Position numbers and translations under genes: made by a program. From Pythium myriotylum (taxonomy: Eukaryota; Oomycota; Peronosporomycetes; Pythiales; Pythiaceae), in assembly GCA_023091665.1 (NCBI GenBank), contig JALJCQ010000006.1, positions 310,001-374,000 on the forward strand: 64,000 nt of DNA, in the 5' to 3' direction. Under the pieces are notes generated by a model. It was given only the letters and a program-made list of their open reading frames with translations, did no database searches and was not told where the DNA came from. This document shows positions 45,648 through 56,062 of this stretch, piece after piece. Position 1 is the stretch's first letter, and each line of letters begins with the position of its first letter.

Positions 45648-46495
45648 TATTGTACCGGCCATAATAGTTGGCGGCAAAAATTCTAACACGACGCTATTCT
45701 TGGTCGCGCTCCTCGAATTCTTGTCTGCTCGTCGCCAATGATACCCCAAAATGATCCCCTGCATCTCCTCTATCTGGTGGTGGTGTTGGCGTTCATATTC
45801 GACATATACAGCGATGACTAGAGGGCGCGTATTGACGCCCTAGCACAAGGTCATGATTGAGAACGCCAACATATTTTTCGACCGTGAGAAGGCGGAAGGC
45901 CGTGGAAATAAAAAAGCGCCACGCGCGTATGTAGCTGAATTCCTGGGGGTCGCAACGCGGTGGCTAAAGCGCGTATGGGCGGCTCATGTGCGGAGCACGA
46001 GCACGCAGAACACTTAGGTTGGTGTCCATTTTCATTCTTGCTGACATTTAACTAAAACCTCTAATCCATTATGCTTCCAGCACGGTGATCTTCAGAATGA
46101 CTAGTCTAGCTCTGATGAGTGACTGCAAAACTTTATATCTCATTATGGCTCCACCCACTTGATGTTAGAAACGGACCGTCTAACAATTTGGTGCCTGCAC
46201 CGTCAACAACCTCGAACCCTCCCCTAACCACCGTATGTTTCCGCTCATTGACCAATCAAGATCGCTTACTTGCGGTTCCCCTAACGGACCCTTTTCCCGC
46301 AGATTCCACGCAGTTCGATCCGCTCACTTTGAGCGGCGATATCTCGAAAATGAACGCGAATTGGCCAAATCTGAGTGCAGAATCAGAAGCTAACCGGCCA
46401 GTTTCACCCCACATCTATCACTATAGGAAAGTAGCCATCTGGTGGTCGAGAAACTGCGGTTTTTCTTGCCGCCAACTATTTTGGCCGGTACAATA
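45648..46495. mobile_element. Degenerate DNA-transposon remnant with 30-bp inverted ends
   Basis: TATTGTACCGGCC and the following 17 bp (45648-45677) are inverted at 46466-46495 with one mismatch. Weaker similarity extends outward on both sides to about 45605 and 46535. A nested hairpin lies inside: TGTTGGCGTTC (45784-45794) with GAACGCCAACA (45861-45871), enclosing AGGGCG/CGCCCT. No transposase and no clear target duplication, so the family is unknown. Confidence 0.5.
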
Positions 46496-47404
46496 GTACT
46501 GGTGTACAGCAGTCTTGAGAAAGGCGTCCGAAGGGTGACGTCAGCACGTGAAGTTCATGTTCCAGTGTCCTGTTTCCAGTCTACAGCATCTTCGAAAACC
46601 ATGGTTCGAATCGAAACAGCGTGCAGAAGAGGCGCTTATCCAGATCCTCTGGACGCTGAACTTGTGTAGAGTACATAGTTGATGCGTGGTGCTGCGGAAA
46701 ACGCAACAAAGTGATCTCTGGTTTGCAAGGTTTACGCGCTGCTTGTCTGGACACCGTACATAGGATAGATGCCCATCCAGAACACACCACACACAAACAC
46801 ACACACAATGAGAGTCTCTTGTGAATACATGTGAGCCTTGGTGCAGAGTGAGTGAGTAAGACGGCGCTTCCTGGTGCTCTTGAACAAAGTATTGTGGGTC
46901 ATCCCCTGTGATGTAAATTATGTACTGTACTGTATTGGACGTTTTTGATCAGCACTGAACCAATTTTTCGATTGCTTGAATAGACCGACTCGTGCAGATT
47001 TGTGGTCGGTTGTCGTCATTTGGTCCGTGTTCGCTCTTCCTCGACTTTGTCGACGCCGAAGACAACGCCTTCGACCTCCCGAACTCAATGTGGACGAGAC
47101 ATCTAGAAAAGTGGATTCTTTTTCAAAGCCAGAAATCTCATGGCTTAGTCAACCGATTTGAGGATTACTGTACCGTACATACCGTGCATCTGGACCCACC
47201 TCAGAACGCGAGATGCTCAGCTGCCTGGGGGGCGTAATCCCCGCGCAAACATCCCATGAACACGTCCAGTCTTTTCGTCAGAGTTGCCATCTTCAACTGA
47301 AGACACATTCAACACGAAAAGTTCCCCTGATCTCGCTGAAGTGAACCAGCGTGCAGGCCAAGAAGTTTGCAATTCCAGCGCCCACTACACGGCCCGTGTA
47401 GTGT

Positions 47405-47449
47405 GGTCGTCGTGAAGAGCCCCGTGACACGGGGCTCTTCACGACGACC
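47405..47449. repeat. Perfect palindrome with 22-bp arms and 1-nt loop
   Basis: The arms start GGTCGTCGTGAAGAGC and are exact complements around the single base at 47427. Such a long, unbroken palindrome is unusual in nuclear DNA and would form a cruciform or RNA hairpin. It lies 300 bp before the first START-family gene. Confidence 0.85.
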
Positions 47450-47754
47450 GATCAGATTTTCGCCCGGTGACCAAGTACAGTGTAAGTGCCTTACCATGTG
47501 TTGGGTTCGCAACATGCTCATAATGGTGAACGGAACTCTCGCATCCGTTCGGCTACTGTACATGCTCGTAACCAGCATTCAGCCTCGAGGACTAATCACC
47601 GCTGGGTGTCGCAGGCCGCGACCTGGCCAGGATCACTCACGCGAGATAGTCACGCACGATTCGTCGGGATCGCTGTGGGTCTTCTCAAGACCTTGCGTGA
47701 GAGGTCGTGGATTCTCAAGAGGCCTTAGGTGCCCGCCTCAGATCTCGACACGCC

Positions 47755-49077
47755 ATGAGTGCGACGCATCCGTTCCAGACTCTCGAGGTTAGTCCGGCAG
47801 ACATGGACCCGCTGTTCGATACGCTTCCGGATCTGGCCCTGGACGAGCTCTCCCAGGCTCTTGCTGGTGACCAGTTATTAGTGGACATACTCTTAAATGG
47901 TGGTGATTCCCCATTGGATGTCGACCCCGGCTCCAGCGATTCGCAGGGTGAAGACGAATCCGTCAAACCGATTGTGATCACTGTGCCGCCAGTCGCACCA
48001 CGCGCCCCGATGAAGAACCCGTCGCGAGAGCGCATGAAGGCCGAGCTCCGACTCTTACGTGGCCGCGTTGCGGATATGGAGCAGGAACTCAAAGCTGCGA
48101 AAGAACGACAAGCATCGCGGCGTGAAGCCGAGAAATTCAAAGCCACTGCCCTGGCTCAGCTGACCAAACGTCGTCGAGCCGAGGCTGAGAATCTTCATCT
48201 CCGTGAGACGCTCGAGCAGCAAATCAATATTGCTTCCACCCTCGAGACCGTTCTGGTGGATCTCGGAATCAACATCGACGAAATCCGCAAACATGAACTC
48301 CCACGGAGGCCGAAGAGACCGAGGTCAAGCACAGTTGGTGCTGACCTTGTCACTGTGGACGAACTAAAAAAACTCGAGGAAGAGGCGGTGAGTGCCTATG
48401 ATCTCGTGGATCGCGTTCTCGAAGTTTGCAACATGAAAGAAGCCACAGTGCAAGACACGTCGACCCATGCGGCCATCAAGACAAGCGTGCTCGGTGGGCA
48501 AGAGCAGCTCTTCGTGGAGCTTGTGGGGTCGCGATTTGTGCCTTTTGATTTGGCCCGATCAAGTGATGCGTTGTGGCAAGTTCTCACGAGTGAATCGTTT
48601 ACGACTCATGATATCGACCTGATGGAGAAGTCACCGACCACCATCCGAGTTAAGGCGTCCTTCTCATGGCGTGTCAAGGAAATCGACATGCGACTTCGAG
48701 TGACGATCGTGCTTCGACGCTTCATCAGTGCACACCGGACGGTGATTGTGTGGAGAGCAGTCACTCATGAGGACACCAGTGAAAATGCAGACTCTGAACT
48801 CAAGCAGACTGGCTCCGACGAGACTGGCTGGGTCGTGATTCGAGAGCTGGATTCACCATCGAGCGATGTCAAGGATCGGTCGTGTGTCTTGCAAACAGTG
48901 TCCTACCACGCACCTATCTGGGGCTCCCAAGTCGCGACCACGAAAGACAAGCGAGTGGAGATCGGCGAGTTCAAGTCGATGGTGCTGAATTCAACCGAAG
49001 ACGATATCGCCACCATGACATGCGCAATGGAGAACTTGCTCGTGGCCGACGCGCTCCACACAGTTGCCGCCACATAG
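47755..49077 (+). CDS. START/M96-like family protein 1
   Basis: From the ATG at 47755 (440 aa) the protein has the family layout: an acidic N-terminus, the signature MKNPSRERMKAEL at about residues 86-98, a long Glu/Arg-rich coiled coil (about 90-180, with AENLHLRETLEQQ), and a C-terminal START-like domain (about 210-440) with VELVGSRFVPFDLARSSDALW, DETGWVVIREL, CVLQTVSYHAP and LNSTEDDIATMT. Oomycetes have many such genes, commonly annotated as M96 mating-specific proteins; START-type folds bind lipids. The basic-leucine look of the signature and coil suggests dimerisation and perhaps DNA binding. The ATG at 47803 is an alternative start. The gene is complete and single-exon. Confidence 0.72.
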   Translation: MSATHPFQTLEVSPADMDPLFDTLPDLALDELSQALAGDQLLVDILLNGGDSPLDVDPGSSDSQGEDESVKPIVITVPPVAPRAPMKNPSRERMKAELRLLRGRVADMEQELKAAKERQASRREAEKFKATALAQLTKRRRAEAENLHLRETLEQQINIASTLETVLVDLGINIDEIRKHELPRRPKRPRSSTVGADLVTVDELKKLEEEAVSAYDLVDRVLEVCNMKEATVQDTSTHAAIKTSVLGGQEQLFVELVGSRFVPFDLARSSDALWQVLTSESFTTHDIDLMEKSPTTIRVKASFSWRVKEIDMRLRVTIVLRRFISAHRTVIVWRAVTHEDTSENADSELKQTGSDETGWVVIRELDSPSSDVKDRSCVLQTVSYHAPIWGSQVATTKDKRVEIGEFKSMVLNSTEDDIATMTCAMENLLVADALHTVAAT

Positions 49078-49909
49078 CTTCTACTCAGCGATTACGGGAA
49101 TCACGACACAGATCAGTGCAACAAGCCGAGGATAATCGCACCGATTGCGATTGGGAAACACGCAAGATCGCAGTGGCAAACCGAAGATGACGCCTTCCCA
49201 GTAGAATACAGTAGCGTGATCGATCAGCGTGTAGGACGTTGGATTGCGCGGCATCCACAGCGCTCAACCAGAACTTGAACGCCGACGGACGTCGCATACC
49301 CAGATACTGGCTTTGTTGTACCCATGATCGCAAATTGTGACCACCATGTCGCGTCTTGTGTATACAACCACTCTATGCTGTCATATTACAGACACCTTGT
49401 CACATTTTGCGGGATTACGACAGGAGAATGCCGAGCCCTCCAGGTTCTCCGCTAGATCATGGGCCGTACGCACTGCGAACGCTCGAAAGAGACGACGGTG
49501 GATCTTTTAGCGTGCTCCACGACTCGTGGTTATCGAGTACGAGGTACGTCGCGGTTGGCACGAGACCAGACCGAGCTAAGAAAGCAAGTTAAAAGTCAGC
49601 TGAGACCTTCATCGTTAACGTTAGGAGATGATCGCTAGGAGCTCGAAGCTGCCGTGTTGCTGGCCAAGCTGTAGTGATGAACAGCCGTCCGAATGTGTCG
49701 ACGCAAGCCAACTCGTGGCTGGTCATCAACTGGGCTCTTTTGGCAACAAGGGCATGGTCGATGCCATCGTGGCATCTCTCTGAACACAAATGAACCTGAC
49801 GTTGACGACAGTCCATGGAGACAAGCAGCAGTGTTGCTTGTGTCCATGGCCACCAGCTGAACGTGGTGTTGATGCAACCTCACGCTCAGCACGCGGTCAT
49901 GTCGCTGTG
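49078..49909. other. Intergenic, no gene seen
   Basis: The sequence between START gene 1 and the START pseudogene shows only short shadow-like frames. The second half may contain the eroded upstream part of the pseudogene, but I cannot align it by eye. Confidence 0.5.
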
Positions 49910-50311
49910 CTGTGTTTTACACGAACTATGATGCACCAAGTGCTTGCGAGAACCCCGTCGCGTGGCTGTCGCTTGGCGCGCTGTCGCCGAGTGGGTTCCT
50001 GTCGACGGCCAAGACAAAACCCACGCCCAAGAGCTTTCTCTCGGACGAGTTGAGCACCACGACGCAAGCGTCCTTCCCACCTCAATCAACCTCGAACCTC
50101 ACGAGCGATCCTCTCATGCTGTACTCGACTGCACTTATCTCGGCTGGAGTTGCCTTCCCTGGACGCCCTCCGCGACCAGTTGACGGCTCGTGTGCTTCGC
50201 TCGACGGAGCACGACGTGGCTAGCGTAACGGCAGCCACGAAGAACCTGCTGGTGGCCACGTTTAACGAGGTGCTACGAATTCCGGTGGAAAGGGCTATGG
50301 CTGACAAGTGA
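49910..50311 (+). pseudogene. START/M96-like family pseudogene fragment
   Basis: Pieces of the START-like C-terminal domain remain in more than one frame. KCLREPRRVAVAWRAVAEW near 49930-49990 matches KCFREPSRMVVVWRSITET of gene 2, and STEHDVASVTAATKNLLVA near 50200-50260 matches STEDDIANVTTAMANLLVA. The N-terminal coiled-coil half is not recognisable. This is a seventh member of the array in decay. Confidence 0.65.
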
Positions 50312-50841
50312 ACCGCTGCGAGACGGCTTCAACCAATTTTTCGGCCAGATAACATTCATAAAGATCCAGACACATGCACCACCGCGACCGTCGTCGTATC
50401 GACTATGGACAGGATAACGCGCTCGTTTTCGAGCGCCCAACGTGCATGCACAGCGTCCTACCGATCCCCCTTTGCACCCACCAACAATTGGACGACAGGT
50501 TTCGTGCCCAGTACATGTGCCCAAGCACGCAGCCATTTCTCGTGGTCGATAAGTACATGTACACTTGCTTGAATCGGTCGCGATCGCTGAAAGGCATCAT
50601 CACCACCACGTGTCGCTGGATGATGGCTTCTCCGGCGAAACTGCATGATGAGTCAGAGGACACGAACTGGACAGGACATGGTTCCCAGGCGCGATGATTC
50701 GTATTGAAGGAGCCCACACTGTCATGATTTGTCCCATAGACGGATGGTCTCGAGCAGCATCAGCATCTCCATGTTTGCGCTTACAACTAATCCTCCGATC
50801 AGACGAAGCCATCAACAACGAAAAACCACAAGCGACGAACG
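50312..50841. other. Intergenic, no gene seen
   Basis: The stretch precedes START gene 2 and contains no frame with family similarity. It presumably includes the promoter of gene 2, but no element stands out. Confidence 0.5.
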
Positions 50842-52203
50842 ATGACCGTCATCAGTAAACCACGCGAGGACGAATCAAGCGATCGCTCGCTCGCGACGCC
50901 TCCGATGGCCGCCGCGCGTCAACCTGGTGCGGAGGACGACGTCGCCGACGTTCAACAGCGAGCCCTCGACGACGAGGACCAAGAGCTCGGCGTGATCCAC
51001 GACGTTGAGGAGCTCCTCGTTGGCGAGGATCACGGCTCGAAAGCGCCGCGGCTGCTTGAAGATCCGCTCCAAGCACCCTCCCCATCCTCGCTCCCCTCTC
51101 CCAGTGGTCCGGAACGAGATGGATCTTTGCTGGATGTGCAAACAACACGGCGCCGTGCGCCCATGAAGAACCCGTCTCGCGAGCGCAAGAAAGCCGAGCT
51201 CGCGTGGCTGCGGCAGACCGTCGCGGCGCTGCAGAAAGAGCTCAAGGACGCAGCTCTCCAGAACAAGAAGCGGCGCGAAGACGAGCGGTGGCGAGAAGAA
51301 GCGGCGAGCCAACTGGCCAAGCGCCAGCGCGCCGAAGTACTAAACACTCAGCTGCGAGAAGTCGTGAAAGACCACTTGGCGATCGCGAGGAACCTCGAGC
51401 GAGCCGTGCTCGAGTTCTCCATCGACGGTGGCGACCAGGTGGATCCTGTCCAAGTGGGATCAGCGCAGCTTTTGCAGCGTAATCACGATGCCTTTGCTCG
51501 CCTCGAGCAAGATACTGTTGACGCTTACGCGCTCGTGGATCAAGTGCTCCTCGAGTCCAACATGGCCGATGCCAAGGTCTCCTTTACCTCGGCACAGGCG
51601 ACTCTGCGCACGAGTCTATCCGACGGCTTGCCCTACGTCGAGCTCGTGGACACCAAGCTCATCCCGTTTGACTTGGCTCGCTCGTGCGAGGCGCTCTGGC
51701 TCGCGCTGCAGACCGACGCCGTGAGCGACCACCACCAAGTGCGCGAGTTCACGACCACGGCCGACACCGTGCGCATCACGTCGCTCTACCCACTGCGTCT
51801 GCTCGACGGCCGCGTGCACATGCTGGACTTTGTGGTCGTCATGAAGTGCTTCCGCGAGCCGTCGCGCATGGTCGTGGTCTGGCGCTCCATCACCGAGACG
51901 CTCGACAAAGCGAGCTCGAGCTTGAACGCGTCCGCGGCCGCGTTCGGTGGCGGCTCGGACGAGACGGGCTGGATGGTCGTGCGCGAGATGGCGTCGGCCG
52001 GCGATCGCGCGGGCCTCGAGCGCTCGTGCGTGCTGCAGACGCTCTCGAGACACGCGCCGCTCTCGCGCGCGGCCTGGGAATCCGCCGATGACGCGGCCCA
52101 GCGGCTGCTGCTCAACTCGACCGAGGACGACATCGCCAACGTCACGACGGCCATGGCCAACCTGCTGGTGGCCGACGCGCTGGACACTGTTGCCTCCCGC
52201 TGA
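50842..52203 (+). CDS. START/M96-like family protein 2
   Basis: The 453-aa protein has an acidic Asp/Glu-rich N-terminus, the signature MKNPSRERKKAEL at about 109-121, a coiled coil to about residue 195 (RWREEAASQLAKRQRAEVLN) and a START-like domain with VELVDTKLIPFDLARSCEALW, FREPSRMVVVWRSITE, SDETGWMVVREM and LNSTEDDIANVT. It is closest to protein 1 in all blocks. The ATG at 50842 lies just after a short leader. The gene is GC-rich and complete, with one exon. Function unknown beyond family level; possible lipid binding and sexual-stage expression are inferred from the family name only. Confidence 0.72.
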   Translation: MTVISKPREDESSDRSLATPPMAAARQPGAEDDVADVQQRALDDEDQELGVIHDVEELLVGEDHGSKAPRLLEDPLQAPSPSSLPSPSGPERDGSLLDVQTTRRRAPMKNPSRERKKAELAWLRQTVAALQKELKDAALQNKKRREDERWREEAASQLAKRQRAEVLNTQLREVVKDHLAIARNLERAVLEFSIDGGDQVDPVQVGSAQLLQRNHDAFARLEQDTVDAYALVDQVLLESNMADAKVSFTSAQATLRTSLSDGLPYVELVDTKLIPFDLARSCEALWLALQTDAVSDHHQVREFTTTADTVRITSLYPLRLLDGRVHMLDFVVVMKCFREPSRMVVVWRSITETLDKASSSLNASAAAFGGGSDETGWMVVREMASAGDRAGLERSCVLQTLSRHAPLSRAAWESADDAAQRLLLNSTEDDIANVTTAMANLLVADALDTVASR

Positions 52204-52970
52204 GCCGCGACGCCTCGATCGCTGGAGTAATCACGCCCAGTCAAACGGCGCTCACATGCCCATCGGCGGCGGCTCCCCCCCCCCCCCCCCCATCGAGTCG
52301 AGTGTCACATGGCTACAATTGAATTTTGATTTCTGGATTATGAATGGATCCGGGTGCGTCCCTCGCTCGAGTGACTATCCTGGATTTCCTGACGGCAATG
52401 ACGACGTGGCGGAGGAGCGTGGGACTCGGCCGACCGACCAGACCTGGGATGGGTGTGCCTGTGCAAATGGCTCGCGCCGGTTGTTTAGACGCGCGAGTGC
52501 CGACCGACCGACCGCGCGTAAGTGTTTCGTGTCGTGTTCGATTGTTTACCATGCCGTCAACAAACCCTCTGGGTTTGCCACAATCTCAGGTTCGCCTTCT
52601 TGGAGACTAAACTGTCGGCGCCTCAGTTGACGGTAGAGCCGGTCAAAACCCCCTCATGCAACAACTGCTTCCCTACTTTCCTGGTTCCCAAGTTGTTCAA
52701 TGAGAGGATTAGTCTCCATTGCGTTCGCTCTTTTGTGATAGGGGGGAGAGAGGGCTGATTACTGGCCGACGGATGAGTGGTGAGTCGACGAGACGGCTGC
52801 ATCATGCAGCCGCTTGTTTACATCACAGCGCTGGCCTCACGGCTTGCAAAGAAGGCAGGAAAGACGCGACGGCATCATCTCGCCCCTTGAATTCGCTGTG
52901 TGTCTGCGGGTGTCGACTCGACTCGATCATTTCGCGAAACTCGTCCCCGGACACACAGAGCCCGAACAGC
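52204..52970. other. Intergenic with a 14-bp poly-C run
   Basis: No gene seen. A homopolymer of 14 C lies at 52277-52290, prone to length change. The following AT-richer stretch has no family similarity. Confidence 0.5.
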
Positions 52971-53927
52971 ATGACCGAGCTCGTCTTCTACGACCAACGA
53001 CTGCCGCTCAAGCGCAAGTGGAGCGACCACCACGCCCACCAACAGCCCTCTCCTTCGCCGCCGCGTCCGCTGCCGCGGCTCCCGAGCCTCGCCGACTGGG
53101 CGCCTGTTAAACCGGCACCAGCCGCTCCTCTCTCGATCCTCACGCCGCCGCCGAGGATGAGCACCACGACCTCGTCGTCGCCTGGAAAGCGCGAGCTTTC
53201 TTCGTCGTCCTCGGCCTCGTCGCCGCCCAAGGCCAAGCCGCACGCGCCCATGCGCAACACGTCCCGCGAACGCATGAAGGCCGAGCAGGCGGCGCTGCGC
53301 GCGCAGGCCGCGACGCTCGAGACCGAGCTCTCGTGTCTGCGGCAGCTCCGCCACGAGCGGCTCGCGCGCGCGCTCCACGACCGCGCGTCGTCGGACGAGC
53401 GCTCCGAGGCCGAGTTCGGCTGGCAGGAGATGGCCCAGCGCCACTGGGAGCAGCGGGTCGCGTCCGAGCGCGAGAACAAGCGCCTCCGCGAGGCCGTGAA
53501 CGGGCTCGCGACCGAGGTCAAGAGCCTCGAGTCGCTCTTCAACTCGCGCTCGAGCGCGCTCATGGCCAGTCTGCGGCAGAACGCGCAGCTCGCCGTGCAG
53601 GTGCAGGAGCTGCTGAGCGGCCAGGACGAGAGCGCGCACCACTCGTCGCGTGCGCCATGGAAGCGCCGCGCTTTTCGCTCGGGGGAGTTTAGAGCCGTAC
53701 CCCCCGTCAAGTGTAACCCTTTTAGTACCCTTCTGTTTCAATATTACAACCAGGAATTCAATAGCACAACATCCCCTCCCAATTTTTTATTGTGTCGCAT
53801 ACAGTGCGGTTCGTTTACGGCAGGTCCTTGTTATCAAGGATCGGCCCTGGGTTTATGGACCTTCTGGCCGACAATTTTTCCACGAGCAAACCCACCGCAA
53901 AGTTTCGAATTTTTATTCTGTCTTTGA
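52971..53927 (+). CDS. START/M96-like family protein 3, truncated (no START domain)
   Basis: From the ATG at 52971 the protein keeps a Pro/Ser-rich N-terminus, the signature MRNTSRERMKAEQ at about 95-107 and the coiled coil (ASERENKRLREAVNGLATEV, ending about residue 215). After the Arg-rich end of the coiled coil, near 53690, family similarity stops. The last 78 codons are AT-richer, have no similarity and end by chance. The START-like domain is lost, so this is either a truncated copy or a coiled-coil-only protein. If functional it could dimerise with and inhibit full-length paralogues, which is speculation. Confidence 0.55.
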   Translation: MTELVFYDQRLPLKRKWSDHHAHQQPSPSPPRPLPRLPSLADWAPVKPAPAAPLSILTPPPRMSTTTSSSPGKRELSSSSSASSPPKAKPHAPMRNTSRERMKAEQAALRAQAATLETELSCLRQLRHERLARALHDRASSDERSEAEFGWQEMAQRHWEQRVASERENKRLREAVNGLATEVKSLESLFNSRSSALMASLRQNAQLAVQVQELLSGQDESAHHSSRAPWKRRAFRSGEFRAVPPVKCNPFSTLLFQYYNQEFNSTTSPPNFLLCRIQCGSFTAGPCYQGSALGLWTFWPTIFPRANPPQSFEFLFCL

Positions 53928-54022
53928 CGGTAGTCGCCGAAGACCCCGGATGATTGCGGGGTCATTATTCTGGGAGGATGTCACTCAAAAAGTGACTCTT
54001 TGCAACGAGGAAAGCAAGGGAG

Positions 54023-55324
54023 ATGGACCACCATGACGAGCTGCTCGACCTCGCGCTGGAAGATTGCGTGCTGAACGGCGCGATCGACGCCGGCGCGGCA
54101 CCCGCGGGCGGCTCGCTGCTGAGTTCGCTCGATTCCCCGGCCGTGCGCGCAGGAAGCGAGTCGATTGAAGGCTTTGCGGCCGAGATCCAGCCGCCCAAAG
54201 CCGCGACCAAACCGATGCGGAATCCGTCGCGCGAGCGGCTCAAGCGCGAGCTCGCGTTCCTCCGCGAGTACTCCAAGGAGCTCGAAGAGAAGATCCAGCG
54301 TCTGCGGTTCGTCAAGCGCCCGCACCGCGAGATCCAAGACGAAGACTTGTCGACCGCGCTCAAGTGGCGATGCCAAGTCGACTCGGAACGCGTCAAGCGC
54401 ATCAAGTCGGAGCGAGAGAACGCGTGGCTGCAGCGCTCGCTGCAGACGCAGCTGCGCGTCGCCGAGGAGCTCTCGACGTATCTGCAGCGCCGAGCGATCT
54501 CGGCCGTCACGCACGAGGCCCCGACGCATATCCCACCAATGCTGGTCATGTCCTCGTTGGATCTCGTCGTGGCCCAGTTCCAGAGTGACATTGACCGTGC
54601 CTATGCCGCGATCGGAAGTATTTTCCCAGGGCCAAGCTGGGAGTCGCTGCCCGATGAACGGGTCTTCGTGACGACGGTCAAGACCCGCAAGTTCAACGAG
54701 TCGGACCAAATGTATATCGAGCTTCTCGACACGGCCTACCGAGATCATCCCTACGAGCGCACGGCGGACGCCTCGTGGGAGGCTACGAGGCTCGTGTATG
54801 CACATGAATCCAGAGTGACGGAGTTGGGGCCGTGCACAGACACCATGCTCGCGTCGAGATACCGATCTACAGGCCAGACCAGGACAGGCGCAGCGAAAGA
54901 CCTCGTCACCTTGTTCGCGGCCAAGAAATTTGTGGAGGCCGACCGGACTATTATCGTGTGGCGAACTTGCAACAGCCCCGCCCAGCACGACACAGAGACG
55001 CCAATACAGGCGCTGAGCGATGAGACTGGGTGGATGGTAGTGACAAAAGTGCCCGAGGGTGTCCCAAATCGCACGGCTGGCACGGCTTTTTTCCAGGCGT
55101 GCAGTCGCGTCGTGCCCGTGTGGTTCGACGGGGACGTCGCAGATTCGAGCGTCCGCTCCCAGCTCGCAATCGGCGAGTTCACCAATGTTGTGCTCAGTGC
55201 GACCGAGACCGATGTGAGTCATTTCGAGAGCGCGTTCCAGCGACTCGTGCTTGCCGATGAAGGAACTTCGATCGAGCAGTTGCAAGAGCCAGAGCAGCTC
55301 GATAAACTTGTCGCGTTTGTGTAG
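54023..55324 (+). CDS. START/M96-like family protein 4
   Basis: The 433-aa protein has the signature MRNPSRERLKREL at about 64-76, a coiled coil (AFLREYSKELEEKIQRL, then SERVKRIKSERENAWLQRSL) and the START-like domain with MYIELLDTAY, ADRTIIVWRTCN, SDETGWMVVTKV, FFQACSRVVPVW and LSATETDVSHFE. It is more diverged from proteins 1 and 2, for instance in the first START block where the PFDLARS stretch is DHPYERT. One exon, complete. The open frame on the opposite strand over the whole gene is a GC-rich shadow. Confidence 0.72.
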   Translation: MDHHDELLDLALEDCVLNGAIDAGAAPAGGSLLSSLDSPAVRAGSESIEGFAAEIQPPKAATKPMRNPSRERLKRELAFLREYSKELEEKIQRLRFVKRPHREIQDEDLSTALKWRCQVDSERVKRIKSERENAWLQRSLQTQLRVAEELSTYLQRRAISAVTHEAPTHIPPMLVMSSLDLVVAQFQSDIDRAYAAIGSIFPGPSWESLPDERVFVTTVKTRKFNESDQMYIELLDTAYRDHPYERTADASWEATRLVYAHESRVTELGPCTDTMLASRYRSTGQTRTGAAKDLVTLFAAKKFVEADRTIIVWRTCNSPAQHDTETPIQALSDETGWMVVTKVPEGVPNRTAGTAFFQACSRVVPVWFDGDVADSSVRSQLAIGEFTNVVLSATETDVSHFESAFQRLVLADEGTSIEQLQEPEQLDKLVAFV

Positions 55325-56062
55325 CACCGCGTCAGCGAACAGAGTGAGACGGATCAGCCAACCCGCTTATGCTTGTTTTGTCAGGATGAGCGTCCTGGAC
55401 TTACCCCGGCATCTGGTCAGTGAGTCCCGATTGAATGATGGGAACCAACGTTCCAGCACCCACAGTTGTTTCTGGGATGGAGCCAGCATGGCACCACCCA
55501 AGAAAGATTCACGGTCTCTCCATCTCGCTGGACACGCTCCATTACTGTATGTAGTAACTCATAGAACACGGTTTGATTGTACAATGCTTACAGTTACTCG
55601 CCCTTCGCATGGCGGCCCACGGACCCGCGACACTTGCAGAGGTGAGATGGATCACCCGGAGCTTAGTCTTGGTATCACCCGAAGACACGCGCCAATCAAA
55701 CACAAGTTCAAATCCAGCTGTGGAGTACATCGAGTAAAGTTCCAGGTGAGTCCTCACTCATGAGGCCGAACTGTTGTGTGAAGTTCCAGGTGAGTCCTCA
55801 ATCGTGAGGCCGAACCTGGCAAACATCAGGCCAGGGGAGAGCAGTACAGTACAGTACCGTGACTGACTCACCGCCATGTTGGACGAAGCAGCCACCAGAG
55901 GGTCGAGTTGTCAAAGTGACAGCGGGGACTAATCCACTCGAATACAGGGTCCACGCTGCCTCCCATTGTCCTGATTAGTCCTCGCTGGACGAGAGGACGT
56001 GGACTCGAGCGAGAAAGACCAGCGTCACTTCATTCCAGTTCTTGCAACCAAGCCCCTCCACC
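55325..56062. other. Intergenic with a short tandem repeat
   Basis: No gene seen. A unit of about 44 bp beginning AAGTTCCAGGTGAGTCC occurs twice in tandem at about 55736-55820, each containing a small TGAGTCCTCA palindrome-like core. A run ACAGTACAGTACAGTACC-like follows near 55840. Confidence 0.5.

Larger units (their letters stand above)
45472..47754. other. Intergenic region with a degenerate transposon and a long palindrome
   Basis: I find no gene in these 2.3 kb; the short ORFs show no domain or family. It holds a probable DNA transposon remnant (45648-46495, listed separately) and a perfect 22-bp-arm palindrome (47405-47449, listed separately). A CA-rich run lies at about 46786-46807. 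Confidence 0.6.

Noticed and set aside
52277..52290. Poly-C run as a regulatory site
   Set aside because: A plain homopolymer with no flanking structure; kept only as a note.
52875..53741. Long minus-strand ORFs over the START genes (also 51616-52053, 53981-55327, 56030-56689)
   Set aside because: They mirror GC-rich coding genes in other frames and show Arg/Leu-rich shadow composition with no domain.
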